Source: Histoplasma ohiense | Taxonomy: Eukaryota; Ascomycota; Eurotiomycetes; Onygenales; Ajellomycetaceae | NCBI GenBank assembly: GCA_017607445.1 | Contig: JAEVHH010000006.1 | Coordinates: 2,108,001-2,172,000 of the forward strand | Length of the DNA: 64,000 bases | Reading direction: 5' to 3' | Shown here: positions 37,346 to 49,924 of the stretch, in pieces | Numbering within the stretch: the stretch's first letter is position 1 | Layout of the letters: each line of letters starts with the position of its first letter | Position numbers and translations under genes: made by a program | Notes under the pieces: generated by a model | The model's input: the letters and a program-made list of their open reading frames with translations, nothing else | Told to the model about the DNA's origin: nothing | The model's database searches: none

Positions 37346-37891
37346 TGTAATAGGCGCAACGGAGATATCTATATTAGGAAATAGCTATGTGGCGATAGAA
37401 GATGTGAGGTGTAGTGACAGTGTGAAGAGTAACAGTAGAAGATAGTTTATAGTGTAGCGGAGATAATAGTAATATATTGTAAAGCAATATAGTATAGTAG
37501 TGTAACGTAGCGTAGTGTAGCTAATCGCTAAGGAAGAAAGAAAGAGAAAGAAGATGTGCGAAATACATACATCGATATATATATACATATAGAAATAGTG
37601 GTAGCGAGAGTATAATGGAAAGAGGTAAGAATAAGCGAAGATAATAAGGAAATAATAAATGAGTGCATTACAGAAGAACACAGAACACGCCAGAATTAAT
37701 GAGAAGGGACATAGCGCACAGCATCATAGACAGCTGTAGTGCATGGTGGTCGCCTATATAATGCTTGCTGATATCCATAGATATTAGGAGATCAGCAATT
37801 AGCTTTGAGTAATAGAGATTGCTACCTTCTTAACATTCTATATGTGTACTTCACACTACTCTCATAATTATATCTACAATCATCTCTTACA
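37346..37891 (+). repeat. B-beta 5' LTR (interrupted)
   Basis: 271 bp after removing the solo family-A LTR and its duplication. Starts TGTAATAGGCGCAACGG, ends CATCTCTTACA. Six CpGs remain, against one in the 3' partner. Followed by ATTCTAATCACTCA, shared with family A. Confidence 0.9.
37403..37672 (-). mobile_element. Solo family-A LTR
   Basis: A 270-bp reverse-complement family-A LTR (TGTGAGGTGTAG to GTGCATTACA) with duplication GAAGA on both sides. The empty site is preserved in the B-beta 3' LTR as ATAGAAGAACACAG (about 44,541). It keeps eight CpGs, more than any full-length family-A LTR here. It arose by LTR-LTR recombination of a full element. Confidence 0.93.
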
Positions 37892-37996
37892 ATTCTAATC
37901 ACTCATAACTTTATTTGAGTGGTCTGTTGTTATGCACACCTACAATAAAGCACACAATGTTAGTTAAAACATGCAACATTAGTTAAAACATGCAAG

Positions 37997-39055
37997 ATGA
38001 TCTCAACACACACAAGATCTCTTGAAAACCAATCTGAATCCTCTACTATCTTCAATGATCACAATGTGCATTTGCAACAGTTGAATGATCAAATCTGTGA
38101 ATGAGAGTAGCAATTAGCTATTCTGCATGCACAACAGTGACTCAATGAGTTGGAAGTGCAGATTCATGAAGATACTCTCATTGAGTCTCAATTAATTCAG
38201 AATATCATCACAGAACTGCTGCAAAATCAATCTGTGAACAATACAGATGATGATAATGAAACACCACTGAGATTGAAGATTAAGAACTATTATCAAGAAA
38301 AAAATATGTTAGAATTCAAGAATTATAAAGATTGCATATTGACTCTCTTTACACATCACTGCTGATATTATTGAAAGAAAGAACACAAGATAAATGATGC
38401 TAAACTCTATCTTGACATCCATATTAAGCAGAAATGATTGAATTTTGTATCATTGTATGAGAGACATGGAGGAGCAACACTGTTGACTTTTGACAATATG
38501 TTATCACATCTAGAAATGCAAATTAACAATCCACAGAACCAGCACTGATTGATGAGTCAAAAGTTTCAAAATGCAAAGCAACAAGAATGGCAATCAATAT
38601 GTGATTTCTCTAAATATCTCAAAGACTGAGAATACTACTTACCCTCATATAGTGAAGAACAAAGAATGAATAACTTGTGTAGTAAAATGTTGAAGATATT
38701 ATATACAGAACTCAACTGTTGAAATCAAGAGTCTCAGAACTACAAAGAGTTGCTTCAAACTCTACAGACTCTTGAGAAAAATATATCAGAGTGACAGTAT
38801 GCTATCTGCAAAGAAAGACCTGCAATATTTATAGAGAATCAGTGTTGTTCTGATAAATCTAGCAACTGTCAGAATAAGAGGAAATGAGAGAAACAAATGA
38901 GTTCAACTGAACAAATTAAGAAAGATAAATATAACTGAATGAAGAAGTGTTCTCACTGCTATAAGAAGAGTCATATTGCAAATGATTGTTGAATGTTACA
39001 CTCTGAAAAGTGCAATCAAGTTCAATAAGCAAAAAATCAACAATTTCAATCATAG
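37997..39055 (+). pseudogene. B-beta gag, inactivated
   Basis: 353-codon frame from the ATG at 37997 (MISTHTRSLENQSESSTIF), with a Gln-rich coiled segment (LNELEVQIHEDTL), a capsid-like middle and an intact CCHC knuckle CSHCYKKSHIANDC near 38.95 kb. The A-AAA-AAT heptamer at 39031-39037 lies in this frame, five codons before its TAG. TGA stops are numerous. Confidence 0.78.
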
Positions 39056-42000
39056 AAGCAGCTGCTGCATTGAGAGTACAAACAACTAGACTGCAAGATA
39101 AACAATTATTGATGATGAATATATGAATGCTGACAGAAGCAGAATGGTCAATGATGTGAATGCTAGTGGATTCTGACACAGATGTGAACTTCATATCCCA
39201 TGTCTGGGCATCAAAATATTTCTCAAAGACAGAAGATAAACCAAAAGTAGTGGAAGCAGTTGATAATCATAAGATTAAATCATATGAACAATGAAGAGCT
39301 GCAATGAAGATTATTGATGATGAACATATTCTCTGAGAAGGATTCCACCATTTCAAAGAGGCTGACATTAGTGAATATGATGTAATTTTGAGCATGCTGT
39401 GGTTGGAAGCTGTGAACTCTGATATTGACTGAGTGTGAAGATGCTGAATCTATAGAAAAGTGTTGAATATTAATCACATACATCTGAATACTGCTAAAGA
39501 ATTTGCAACACTAATTGATGATGACAATATTATATTCACTGCCTTATCATTACAAGCTGTGAGTGCAGCAACTGAGCCAAATATCTCAGATGATTATAAA
39601 GATTATCTTGATGTATTCTGAGAAGACATATCTGATGCAGAACATGCATCTCATGATCATATCATAGAGCTCAAACCTGGCAAGAAACTCTCATATCAAT
39701 CAATATATAACTTATCACCTCAAGAACTCTCTGTCCTCCGAGAATATATCAAAAAGATATTAGAGAAGAATTGAATATGTTCATTCAAGAGCCCAGCCAG
39801 CACACCAGTGTTATTCACATCAAAGAAAGATGAAACCCTGCATCTTTGTGTGAATTATCAAGGATTGAATGAAATAATGATCAAGAATTGATATCCACTG
39901 CCCTTGATAAGTGAAATACTTGATAGATTAGCAGGTGCCAAAATATATACACAACTGAACCTTAGAGACACATATCATAGAATTTGCATACAAACAGAGA
40001 ATGAATGGAAAACAGCATTTTGAACACAATATAAACACTTTGAATATCTAGTCTTATCTTTTGAGCTAACCAATGCCTCTGCAATCTTTCAATCTTATAT
40101 CAACAAAGCCCTCAGTGATCTTTTAGACATATATTGCATGGCTTATCTCAACAATATCATAATCTATTCAAACATGCTTGATGAACATGTCATCCATGTT
40201 AAGAATGTGCTGGAATGGTTAAGGCGATGGAGACTATATGTCAAACTTAGTAAATGTACATTCCACACAACAGAAATTGGATTTTTGAGTTTTGTGATTA
40301 CCACACAGAGCATTACTGTTGAGAAACACTGTGTCAACACAATTCTAGATTGACCAGAACTGCAAACTATAAACAAATTGCAAATATTTCTAGAATTTGT
40401 CAATTTCTATCATCAATTCATATACAAGTTCTTGATAATAACAGCACCTCTGACTGAATTGTTAAAAGATTACAAAATGAAAAGAGGGAAGAATAACACA
40501 TCTGTTCAGTTAGACAATAACTGCAAGCATGCAATTTTGCAGTTAAAAGAATGCTTTACAAAAGCATCATTGTTGATTCACTTTGATTCACAGTGAAAAC
40601 TCTGTATAGAAACAGATGAATCTGATGTTGCAATCACCACAGTAATATCACAATTAATGGATGATAATCACTGACACTCAATCACATTTTGGTCTAGAAA
40701 GCTCACAGAAACAGAAAGATGTTATCAAACATATGATCTAGAAATGTTGCCAATTGTAGAAGCTTTCAGACAATGATATCACTACTTACATGATAGCAGA
40801 CATCTGATAACTGTTTTATCTGACCATGTCAACCTTCAGTGCTTCATGACAATGAAGCAGCTAAATGAGCATCAGATTTGCTGGATGGAAATGCTCTCAG
40901 TGTTCAATTTTGAAATAGAGCACTGTTCTGAGAAAAATAATTCCACAGATGCATCAAGTCATTGCTCAGATTTTGTAAAATACACAGCTTTCTTGATGAG
41001 ACTCTCTACTCTGTAAGAGAAGCTGCATAAGAGAATCTTTAAGTCATTAAAGACAAAAAAAAACACAAAATTAGATCAATGTGTCAAGATGATGTGAAAA
41101 GATCTGCAAGCTAATGAAAATTATTAAGTGAAGAGATCTGTAGTCATCAATGACAACAATCTCTGCAGAATAAGGAATGCATCTGCAGATGAGAACAAGA
41201 TTGCAGATGTTACAGAATTAAATCTAGAAATTCTGATGCTATGAATTCTAGTCATCAAAGTATTTGAGTTTGAGACAGTCTATTACAAAGAGATAGCTGA
41301 ATCTATCATTGAACTCTTACTGCAGATTCAGAATAGAGATGCTGACACATCTGAACTTCACAGAAGACTAGAGATGAGTGACACTAGTGTAGATAATTGT
41401 TCAATCTGAGCAGTAGATAAAGATGATCTGCTCAGAAAAGATGATAAAGTCTACATACTGCAAGACAAGACTGTAAGACATGAAATAATGAAAATGAACC
41501 ACAATGATCCCCAAGATGGCCATTTTGAACATGACAAAATCATTGAAGTGATCAAACACAAGTACTTGTGGCATGATATGAGTGATGAGATTGCAGAATA
41601 TGTGAGAACTTGCAATGTTTGTCAATGTGTCAAGATACCACAGCACAAGCTGTATGGGTTGCTACAATCACATTCAGTGTCAGATAAGAAATGGCATACA
41701 ATTAGCATGAACTTTATTGAAAGTCTGTCAGATAATAAAAAGAGAAGTCAAATCTATAATGCTATTGTTGTATTTGTTGATTTATTCATCAAATAAGTCA
41801 TAATTGTGCCCACATCTTCAGAGCTAGATGCAGAAGAACTCATGAACATTATTGTATGAAGAATTGCAAAGAACTTTGATCTATCTGCAAACATTATTAA
41901 CAACTGAGATTCATTAATAAATAGCAAGTTTTGATTGACATTGTATTATCTGCTTCATATTCAACAAAAATTATCAACAGCATTCCACCCGCAAACTGAC

Positions 42001-42790
42001 AGCCAGACAGAATGATTGAACCAGATGATTGAACATTATCTTCACACATATTGCAGCTACCAGCAAGATAATTGGATAGAATGAATTCCTCTGATGCAAT
42101 GGGCATATAACAACACCTTCCACACATTGATAAAAATGACATCATCTGAAGCAATGATCAGCCAACCAACTGAACTTTGCATAGACATGGAGCCCCCAAG
42201 CACAGGCATGTCAAAATCAGCAATGGAACAAGTGGAATGAATGAAGCAAGTGGAGAACAAAATCTGAGAATGTCTGAAAGCTGTCAAAGCAGCTGAGAAA
42301 AAGTATTACAATCAGTGTCATATATCAAAAAGCTTTAAGATAGAGAACTGAGTAATGCTGTGTGCAAAAAATATATCCATCTTGCAATCCTCACTCAAAC
42401 TAGATCATTGATTTTTGAGTCTCTTCCAAATAATTGATATCCACAGTACACAGGTGTACAAACTGAAACTCATGTCATAATATAAAGGAATTCATTTCAT
42501 ATTCCATGTTTTCCTTCTTGAATCATATCACACACATGACAGACAAATCCCGCAAGCAGAACTGATAATTATAGACACACAAGAGAAATGAGAAATTGAA
42601 GCTATATTAGACAAGTATCAGTACCACAGTCAAACACAATATCTTGTTAAATGAAAAGATTGTACAGACACAGATAATTCTTGAAAATCTGAGGAAAACT
42701 TAATGAACAGTCAGAAGTACTTGGAACAGTTTAATAAAATCTATCAGAAATCAGTCAGTAAACAAAAACAAAGAAGACAACAATAACTGC
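39032..42790 (+). pseudogene. B-beta pol with chromodomain, inactivated
   Basis: Frame -1 to gag. Protease MLVDSDTDVNF at 39160, with the active-site Gly now Asp. RT (LHLCVNYQGLNEIMIKN, TYHRICIQTENEWKTAF) with YLNNIIIYS at 40144, both catalytic Asp converted to Asn. RNase H at about 40.62-40.97 kb. Integrase zinc-binding region (HNDPQDGHF...CNVCQCVK) at about 41.5-41.64 kb and core at 41.7-42.1 kb. A C-terminal chromodomain-like segment (IEAILDKYQYHSQTQYLVK) at 42.59-42.66 kb. Many TGA stops. Confidence 0.83.
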
Positions 42791-42799
42791 TGAATATAC

Positions 42800-43950
42800 T
42801 TATTCTGCCCAGGGATTAAAAAACAGATCTGCCTCAGCTTGATCAGTGTCATTCAAGAAATTGTCATCAAGACAAACCTGCTTATTATCCCAGATTTTCT
42901 CAACTGATGAAGCACAACATTTCAACAATGACTTGAAAGCTGTGACTGGTGATGTAATCATCAGAACCTCATCAATCATCATTTCAGTCAGAGTCTCAGA
43001 AGAACTGTCTTGTTGAATCTCTCAGATCTTCACAGCAAAGAATCTAACCACCACAGTCACAGTACTCTGCAAAATGTTAATATTCAAAGCATTCACATCA
43101 GTGACAATTAAATCCTCAGCAGTGTTGATAACTGTCTGAGTCAATTCAACAGCATCCACTGACATCTAATAGAAAGTTAATATTATATACTGTAAAAACA
43201 TCTGTTTTGAATAATAACTTACTGAAACATAGATGTGCTTTGTCACTGAGCAGTGCTTGCATTTTTTGCATCAATTCTCAGCAGACTCACAATGATGATG
43301 GGGAGACATTGTCAAATATCAAATACAATGACAGCAATATGCTGCTGCATTTCTTTCTAACACTTCAACAGAATCATCCACTTTCTCATCTTTGTCTACA
43401 TTATCAGCCAACTCAAATAATGTATCAAGATCTTGACTCAGTGAGGATGACACTGATGTAATAGCAGAATGTGAAAATGCACTTTCTGAAACACTGCTAT
43501 GATTGAATGCCACACTCTGCTGTGACAATAGATCATCAGAGTTCATATAGAATTCTAGAACTCCATCTACATTCTTGTAGATCTGCATATCAAGTACAAA
43601 CCTCACAACAGCAGTTTGATACATGACAAATCTCTCATCTGAAACTTCATCAGAGAGCAGCATTTTGTGAAATTCATTGATCAAAGATTGATCAGTTTTG
43701 TGAAAGCACTCAGACATCTATAACTCATTAGTATTCTTAACAACCTCAGTTTAAGAAAACTTACAGCAGCACAACTTCTATTTGATATATGGCAGATGTG
43801 ACAGTGTGTCTGTTCATCATTTACAAAGCAAGGATATACTGGAGGGTTCTGCAATCTCTCCAGACAACCCAAGCAAATGCTCTCAATGACAGACAGTATA
43901 TCACTCTTCATAGACTCTGAATCAGCAACAGAAACAGCTGGTTCTGACAT
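42800..43950 (-). pseudogene. B-beta antisense three-exon gene with two Cys6 clusters
   Basis: On the strand opposite pol, between pol and the 3' LTR. Exon 1 43950-43765 (62 codons), 47-nt intron, exon 2 43717-43223 (165 codons), 57-nt intron, exon 3 43165-42800 (121 codons plus TAA). All junctions are phase 0, with GTAAGT donors and TATAG/ATTAG acceptors, for about 348 residues. Residues 26-60 hold C-x2-C-x11-C-x8-C-x2-C-x6-C. The end of exon 2 holds a second cluster C-x2-C-x11-C-x6-C-x2-C-x2-C (YCCHCI...HHHCESAEN...CKKCKHC). Between them lies an acidic Ser-rich stretch. The paired pattern resembles fungal DUF3716-type or Zn2Cys6-like zinc modules; this is resemblance only. In-frame TGA codons (at least two before the second cluster) look like CGA-to-TGA damage. 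Function unknown. Confidence 0.65.
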
Positions 43951-44493
43951 TCTATCATAACTTTAATTAGTATCAAGGCCTTATTCAAAGGAGAAGGAAA
44001 TGCAAAAGCAACAAGAAAGAAAGACAGATGTTGAAGATTGAAATCAATATTGCAATGATGATCAAAGGAATTGCAACAACACAAAACTCAATCCAAAATG
44101 GAAAATGCAATCACACAACCAAAACTTCAAATTTCACAATAAAAATTGCATAGGAAGATACAGTGTACTTTGTTTGATAAATTGATGTATTCTTTTTTAA
44201 TAAAAAATTGTTAGTGGTGATGTTGATGATGATATTCAATGGAGTGTGATTTTTGGTGTAGAAGTCAAAGAAAAGGGGTCAGAAGTTGTGCCTAAATTGT
44301 GATTGAACTGCAATGACATCAGAGATGGAAAAACATTCTTCCAAAACAGCAACACTTTGGAATTAATCTCAACAATTAATCTGACCCAATTCTGTGAACT
44401 CTATACAATATTAACCACACAGCACATGTTACAAACTTTGCATGTTGCAGTAAGAAGCTCTGAGGACCAGGCCTTTGAAGAAGGGAGATAATT
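43951..44493 (+). other. B-beta 3' internal non-coding region and polypurine tract
   Basis: Homologous to 35900-36442 reversed. It ends in the purine tract GAAGAAGGGAGATAAT, expected plus-strand primer, directly before the 3' LTR. Confidence 0.65.
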
Positions 44494-44764
44494 GTAATAG
44501 ATGCAATGGAGATATCTATATTAGGAAATAGCTATGTGGCAATAGAAGAACACAGAACACATCAGAATTAATGAGAAGGGATATAGCATATGGCATCATA
44601 GATGGCTGTAGTGCATGATGATTGTCTATATAATGCTTGCTGATATCTGTAGATATTAGAAGATCAGTGATTAGCTTTGAGTAATAGAGATTGCTACCTT
44701 CTTAACATCCTACGTGTGTACTTCACACTACTCTCATAATTATATCTACAACCATCTCTTACAA
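44494..44764 (+). repeat. B-beta 3' LTR
   Basis: 271 bp, TGTAATAGATGCAATGG to CATCTCTTACA. One CpG remains. Uninterrupted, so it shows the empty site of the solo LTR. Confidence 0.93.
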
Positions 44765-45019
44765 GTGGTTAGATTCTTTGCTGTGAAGATTCAGAAGATT
44801 CAATGAGACAGTTCTTCTGAGACTTCAGCTGAAATGATGATTGATGAGATTTCAGTGATTACATCACTGATCACAGCTTTCAAGTCATTGTTGAAACATC
44901 ATGCTTCATCAGTTGAGAAAATCTGGGATAATAAGCAGGTTTGTCTTGATGATAATTTTTTAAATGACACTGATCAAGCTGAGACAGATCTGTTTTTTAA
45001 TCTCTGAGTGAAATAAGTA

Positions 45020-48000
45020 TATTCAGCAGTCATCATTGTCTTCTTTGTTTTTATTTACTGACTGATTTCTGATAGATTTTATTAAACTGTTCCAAGTACT
45101 TCTGACTGTTCATCAAGTTTTTCTCAAGTTTTCAAGAATTGTCTGTGTCTGTACAATCTTTTCATTTGACAAGATACTGTGTTTGACTGTGATACTGACA
45201 CTTGTTTAATATAGCTTCAACTTTTCATTTCTCTTGCACATCTATAATTATTGATTCTGCTTGCAGGATTTGTCTGTCGCGCGTGTGATATGGCTTGAGA
45301 AGGGAAACATGGAATACAGAATGAATTTCTTTATATTACAGTATGAGTTTCAGTTTGTACATCTGCATATCATGAATATCAATTATTTGAAAGAGACTCA
45401 AAAATCAATGATCTAGTTTGAGTGAGAATTGCAAGATGGATATATTTTTTGCACACAGCATTACTCAGTCCTCTATCTTAAAGCTTTTTGATATATGACA
45501 CTGATTGTAATACTTTTTCTCAGTTGCTTTGACAGCTTTCAGACATTCTCAGATCTTGTTCTCCACTTGCTTCATTCATTCCACTTGTTCCATCACTGAG
45601 TTTGATGCATCTGTGCTTGGAGATTCCATGTCTATGCAAAGTTCAGTTGGTTGGTCAATCATTGCTTCAGATGATGTCATTTTTATCAATGCATGGAAGA
45701 TGTTGTTATATACTCATTGCATCAGAGGAATCCATTCTATTCAATTATCTTGCTGATAGCTGCAATATGTGCAAAGATAATGTTCAATCATCTGGTTCAA
45801 TTGTTCTGTCTGACTGTCAGTTTGTGGGTGGAATGCTGTTGATAATTTTCATTGGATATGAAGCAGGTAACATAATGTCAATCAAAACTTGCTATTTATT
45901 AATGAATCTCAGTTGCTAATAATGTTTGCAGATAGGTCAAAGTTCTTCACAACTCTTCATACAATAATATCTGCAAGTTCTTCTGCATCTAGCTCTGAAG
46001 ATGTGAGCACAATTATGATTCATTTGATGAATAAATCAACAAATACAACAATAGTCTTATAGATTTGACTTTTCTTTTTATTATCTGACAGATCTTCAAT
46101 AAAGTTCATGCTAATTGTATATCATTTCTTATCTGACACTGAATGTGATTGTAGCAATCTGTACAGCTTGTGCTGTGGTATCTTGACATATTGACAAACA
46201 TCACAAATTCTCACATATTCTGCAATCTCATTGCTCATATCATGCCACAAGTACTTACATTTGATTGCTTTGATGATTTTGTCATGTTCAAAATGGCCAT
46301 CTTGAGGATCATTGTGATTCATTTTCATTATTTCATGTCTTACAGTCTTGTCTTGCAGTATGTAGACTTTATCATCTTTTCTGAGCAGATCATCTTTATC
46401 TACTGCTCAGATCAAACAATTATCTACACTAGTGTCATTCATCTCTAGTGTTCTACAAAGTTCAGATGTGCTGATATCTCTATTCTGAATCTGCAGTAAG
46501 AGTTCAATGATAGATTCAGCTATCTCTTTATGATAGACTGTCTCAGACTCAAATATCTTGACAGCTAGAATCTGTGGCATCAGAGTCTCTAGATTTAATC
46601 TCATAATGTCTGTGATTTCATTCTCATCTACAGATGTGTTCTTTATTCTGCAGAGATTGTTATCATCAATGACTATAGACTTCTTCACTCAACAATTTTC
46701 ATTAGTTTGCAGATCTTTTCACATCATCTTGATACATTGATCTAATTTTGTATTTTCTTTTGTCTTTAGTGACTTAAAGATTCTCTTACACAGCTTCTCT
46801 TGCAGAGTAGAAAGTCTCATCAAGAGAGCTGTGTGTTTTACAAAATCTGAGTGATGACTTGATGCATCTGTGGGATTATTTTTCTCAGAACAGTGCTCTA
46901 TTTCAAAATCAAATACTGAGAGTATTTTCATTCAGTGAATCTGACATTCATTTAGCTGCTTCATCATTATAAAGCACTGAAGGTTGACATGGTCAGATAA
47001 AACAGTTATTGAGTGCCTGCTATCATGTAAGTAGTGACATCATTGTCTGAAAGCTTCTACAATTGGCAACATTTCTAAATCATATATTTGATAACATCTT
47101 TCTGTTTCTGTGAGCTTTCTAGATCAAAATGTGATTGGGTGTCAGTGATCATCATTCATTAATTGTGATATTACTGTGGTGATTGCAACATCAGATCCAT
47201 CCATTTCTATACAGAGTTTTTGCTGTGGATCAAAGTGAATCAACAACAGTGCTTTTGTAAAGCATTCTTTTAACTGCAAAATTGTGTGCTTGCAGTTTTT
47301 GTCTAACTGAACAGATGTGTTATTCTTCCTTCTTTTCATTTCATAATCTTTTAACAATTCAGTCAGAGGTGCCATTATTATTGAGAACTTGTATATGAAT
47401 TGACAATAGAAATTGACAAATTCTAGAAATATTTGCAATTCATTTATAGTTCACAGTTCTGATCAATCTAGAATTGTGTCAACACAGTGTTTCTTGACAG
47501 TAATGCTCTGTGTGGTAACCACAAAACTCAAAAATCCAATTTCTGTTGCATGGAATGTACACTTACTAAGTTTGACATATAGTCTCCATTGCCTTAACCA
47601 TTCCAGCACATTCTTAACATGGACAATGTGTTCATCAAGTGTGTTTGAATAGATTATGATATTGTTGAGATAAGCCACACAATATATGTCTAAAAGGTCA
47701 CTGAGGGCTTTGTTGATATAAGATTGAAAGATTGCAGAGACATTGATTAGTTCAAAAGATAAGACTAGATATTCAAAGTGTTCATATTGTGTTTGAAATG
47801 CTGTTTTCCATTCATCTCTCACTCATATGTAAATTCTATGATACACATCTCTAAGGTTCAGCTGTGTATATATTTTGGCACCTGCTAATCTATCAAGTAT
47901 TTCACTTATCAAGAGCAGTGGATATTGATTCTTGACTGTTATTTCATTCAATCCTTGATAATCCACACAAAGATGCAGGGTTTCATCTTTCTTGAGCATG

Positions 48001-48785
48001 AATAATACTGATGCATCTGCTGAGCTCTTGGACAGACATATTCAATTCTTCTCTAATGCTTTTTTGATATATTCTTGAAGAACAGAGAGTTCTTGAGATG
48101 ATAAGTTATATATCAGTTGGTATGAGGGTTTCTTGCCAGATTTGAGATCTATAACATGATTGTGAGGTGTGTGTTCTGCATCAGATATGTCTTCTTGAAA
48201 TACATCAAGATAATCTTTATAATCATCTGAGATATTTGACTCAGTTGCTGCACTCGCAGCTCATAATGGTAAAGCAGTGAATATAATATTGCCATCATCA
48301 ATTAGTGTTGCAAATTCTTTAGCAGTATTCAGATGCATGTGGTTAATATTTGATGCTTTTCTATAGATTCAGCATCTTCACACCCAGTTGATATCAGAGT
48401 TTGCAGCTTCCAACCACAGCATGCTCAAAATTATGTCATATCCACTAATATCAGCTTCTTTGAAATGGTGGAATCCTTCTTGAAGGATATGTTTGTCATT
48501 GATAATCTTCATTGCAGCTCTTTGTTGTTCATATGATTTAATCTTATGATTATCAACTGCTTCTACTACTTTTGGTTTATCTTCTGCCTTTGAGAAATAT
48601 TTTGATGCCCAGGTGTGGGACACAAAGTTCACATCCACACTAGAATCCACTAGTGTCCATGTCATCAACCATCCCATTTCTGTCAGCATTCATGTATTCA
48701 TCATCAATAATTGTTTATCTTGCAGTCTAGTTGTTCATATTCTCAATGCAGCAGCTGCTCCTACAATTGAGATTGCTGGTTTTTT
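45020..48785 (-). pseudogene. B-alpha pol with chromodomain, inactivated
   Basis: Read from 48785 downward in the -1 frame to gag. Protease MLTEMGWLMTWTLVDSSVDV at 48689, RT with YLNNIIIYSN (47672-47661 for the YxDD codons), RNase H at about 47.2-46.9 kb, integrase zinc region (HNDPQDGHF...CDVCQYVK) at about 46.3-46.2 kb, integrase core to about 45.6 kb and chromodomain remnant at about 45.2 kb. Damage equals that of B-beta; TGA stops predominate. Confidence 0.82.
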
Positions 48786-49819
48786 GCTTGTCAAACTTGA
48801 TTGTGCTTTTCAGAGTGTAATATTCAACAATCATTTGCAATATGACCCTTCTTATGGCAGTGAGAACACTTCTTCATCCAGTTATATTTATCTTTCTTGA
48901 TTTGTTCAGTTGAACTCATTTGTTTCTCTTGTTTTCTCTTGTTTCAACAGTTGCTAGATTTATCAGAATGATGCTGATTCTCTATGAATATTGCAGATCT
49001 TTCTTTGCAAATAGCATACTGTCACTCTGACATATTTTTCTTGAGAGTCTGTAGAGTTTGAAGCAACTCTTCATAGTTCTGAGGCTCTTGATTTCAACAG
49101 TTGAGTTCAGTGTATAATATCTTCAATATCTTACTATACAAGTTATCCATTCTTTGTTCTTCACTATATGGGGGTAAGTAGTATTCTCAGTCTTTGAGAT
49201 ATTTAGAGAAATCACATATCAATTGTCATTCTTATTGCTTTGCATCTTGAAATTTTTGACTCATCAATCAGTGCTGATTCTGTGGATCATTAATTTGCAT
49301 TTCTAGATGTGATAACATATCATCAAAAGTCAACAGTGTTGCTCCTCCATGTCTCTCATATAATGATACAAAATTCAACCACTTCTGCTTAATATGAGTG
49401 TCAAGATAGAGTTTAGCATCATTTATCTTGTGTTCTTTCTTTCAATAATACTGATGATGATATGTAAAGAGAGTCAACATGCAATCTTTATAGTTCTTGA
49501 ATTCTAATATATTTTTTCCTCAATAATAGTTTTTAATCTTCAATCTCAATGATGTTTCATTATCATCATCTGTATCATTCACAGATTGATTTTGCAGTGA
49601 TTCTGTGGTGATATTCTGAGTTAATTGAGACTTGATGAGAGTATCTTCATGAATCTGCACTTTCAACTCATTGAGCTGTTGTTGTGCATGCAGAATAGCT
49701 AATTGCTGCTCTTGTTCATGAATTTGATCATTCAACTGTTGCAAACACACATTGTGATCATCAGAGACAGTAGAGGATTCAGATTGGTTTTTGAGAGATC
49801 TTGCATATGTTGAGATCAT
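48761..49819 (-). pseudogene. B-alpha gag, inactivated
   Basis: 353-codon frame starting MISTYARSLKNQSESSTVSD at 49819, with a Gln-rich segment (HEQEQQLAILHAQQQ). The CCHC knuckle CSHCHKKGHIANDC is intact near 48.85 kb. The heptamer A-AAA-AAC lies at 48785-48779 in the gag frame, 346 codons in, with the TAG six codons later. The first ~100 codons are free of stops. Confidence 0.8.
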
Positions 49820-49924
49820 CTTGTGTGTTTTAACTAATGTTGTGTGTTTTAACTAATGTTGTGTGCTTTATTGTAGGTGTGTGTAACAACAGACCACTCA
49901 AATAAAGTTATGAGCAATTAGAAT

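Larger units (their letters stand above)
37346..44764 (+). mobile_element. B-beta: chromovirus inserted in B-alpha, opposite strand
   Basis: LTRs at 37346-37891 (5', enlarged by a solo LTR) and 44494-44764 (3'), with target duplication AGTGG (37341-37345, 44765-44769). It lies inside exon 3 of B-alpha's antisense gene. Without the solo LTR it is 7144 bp. Confidence 0.92.
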
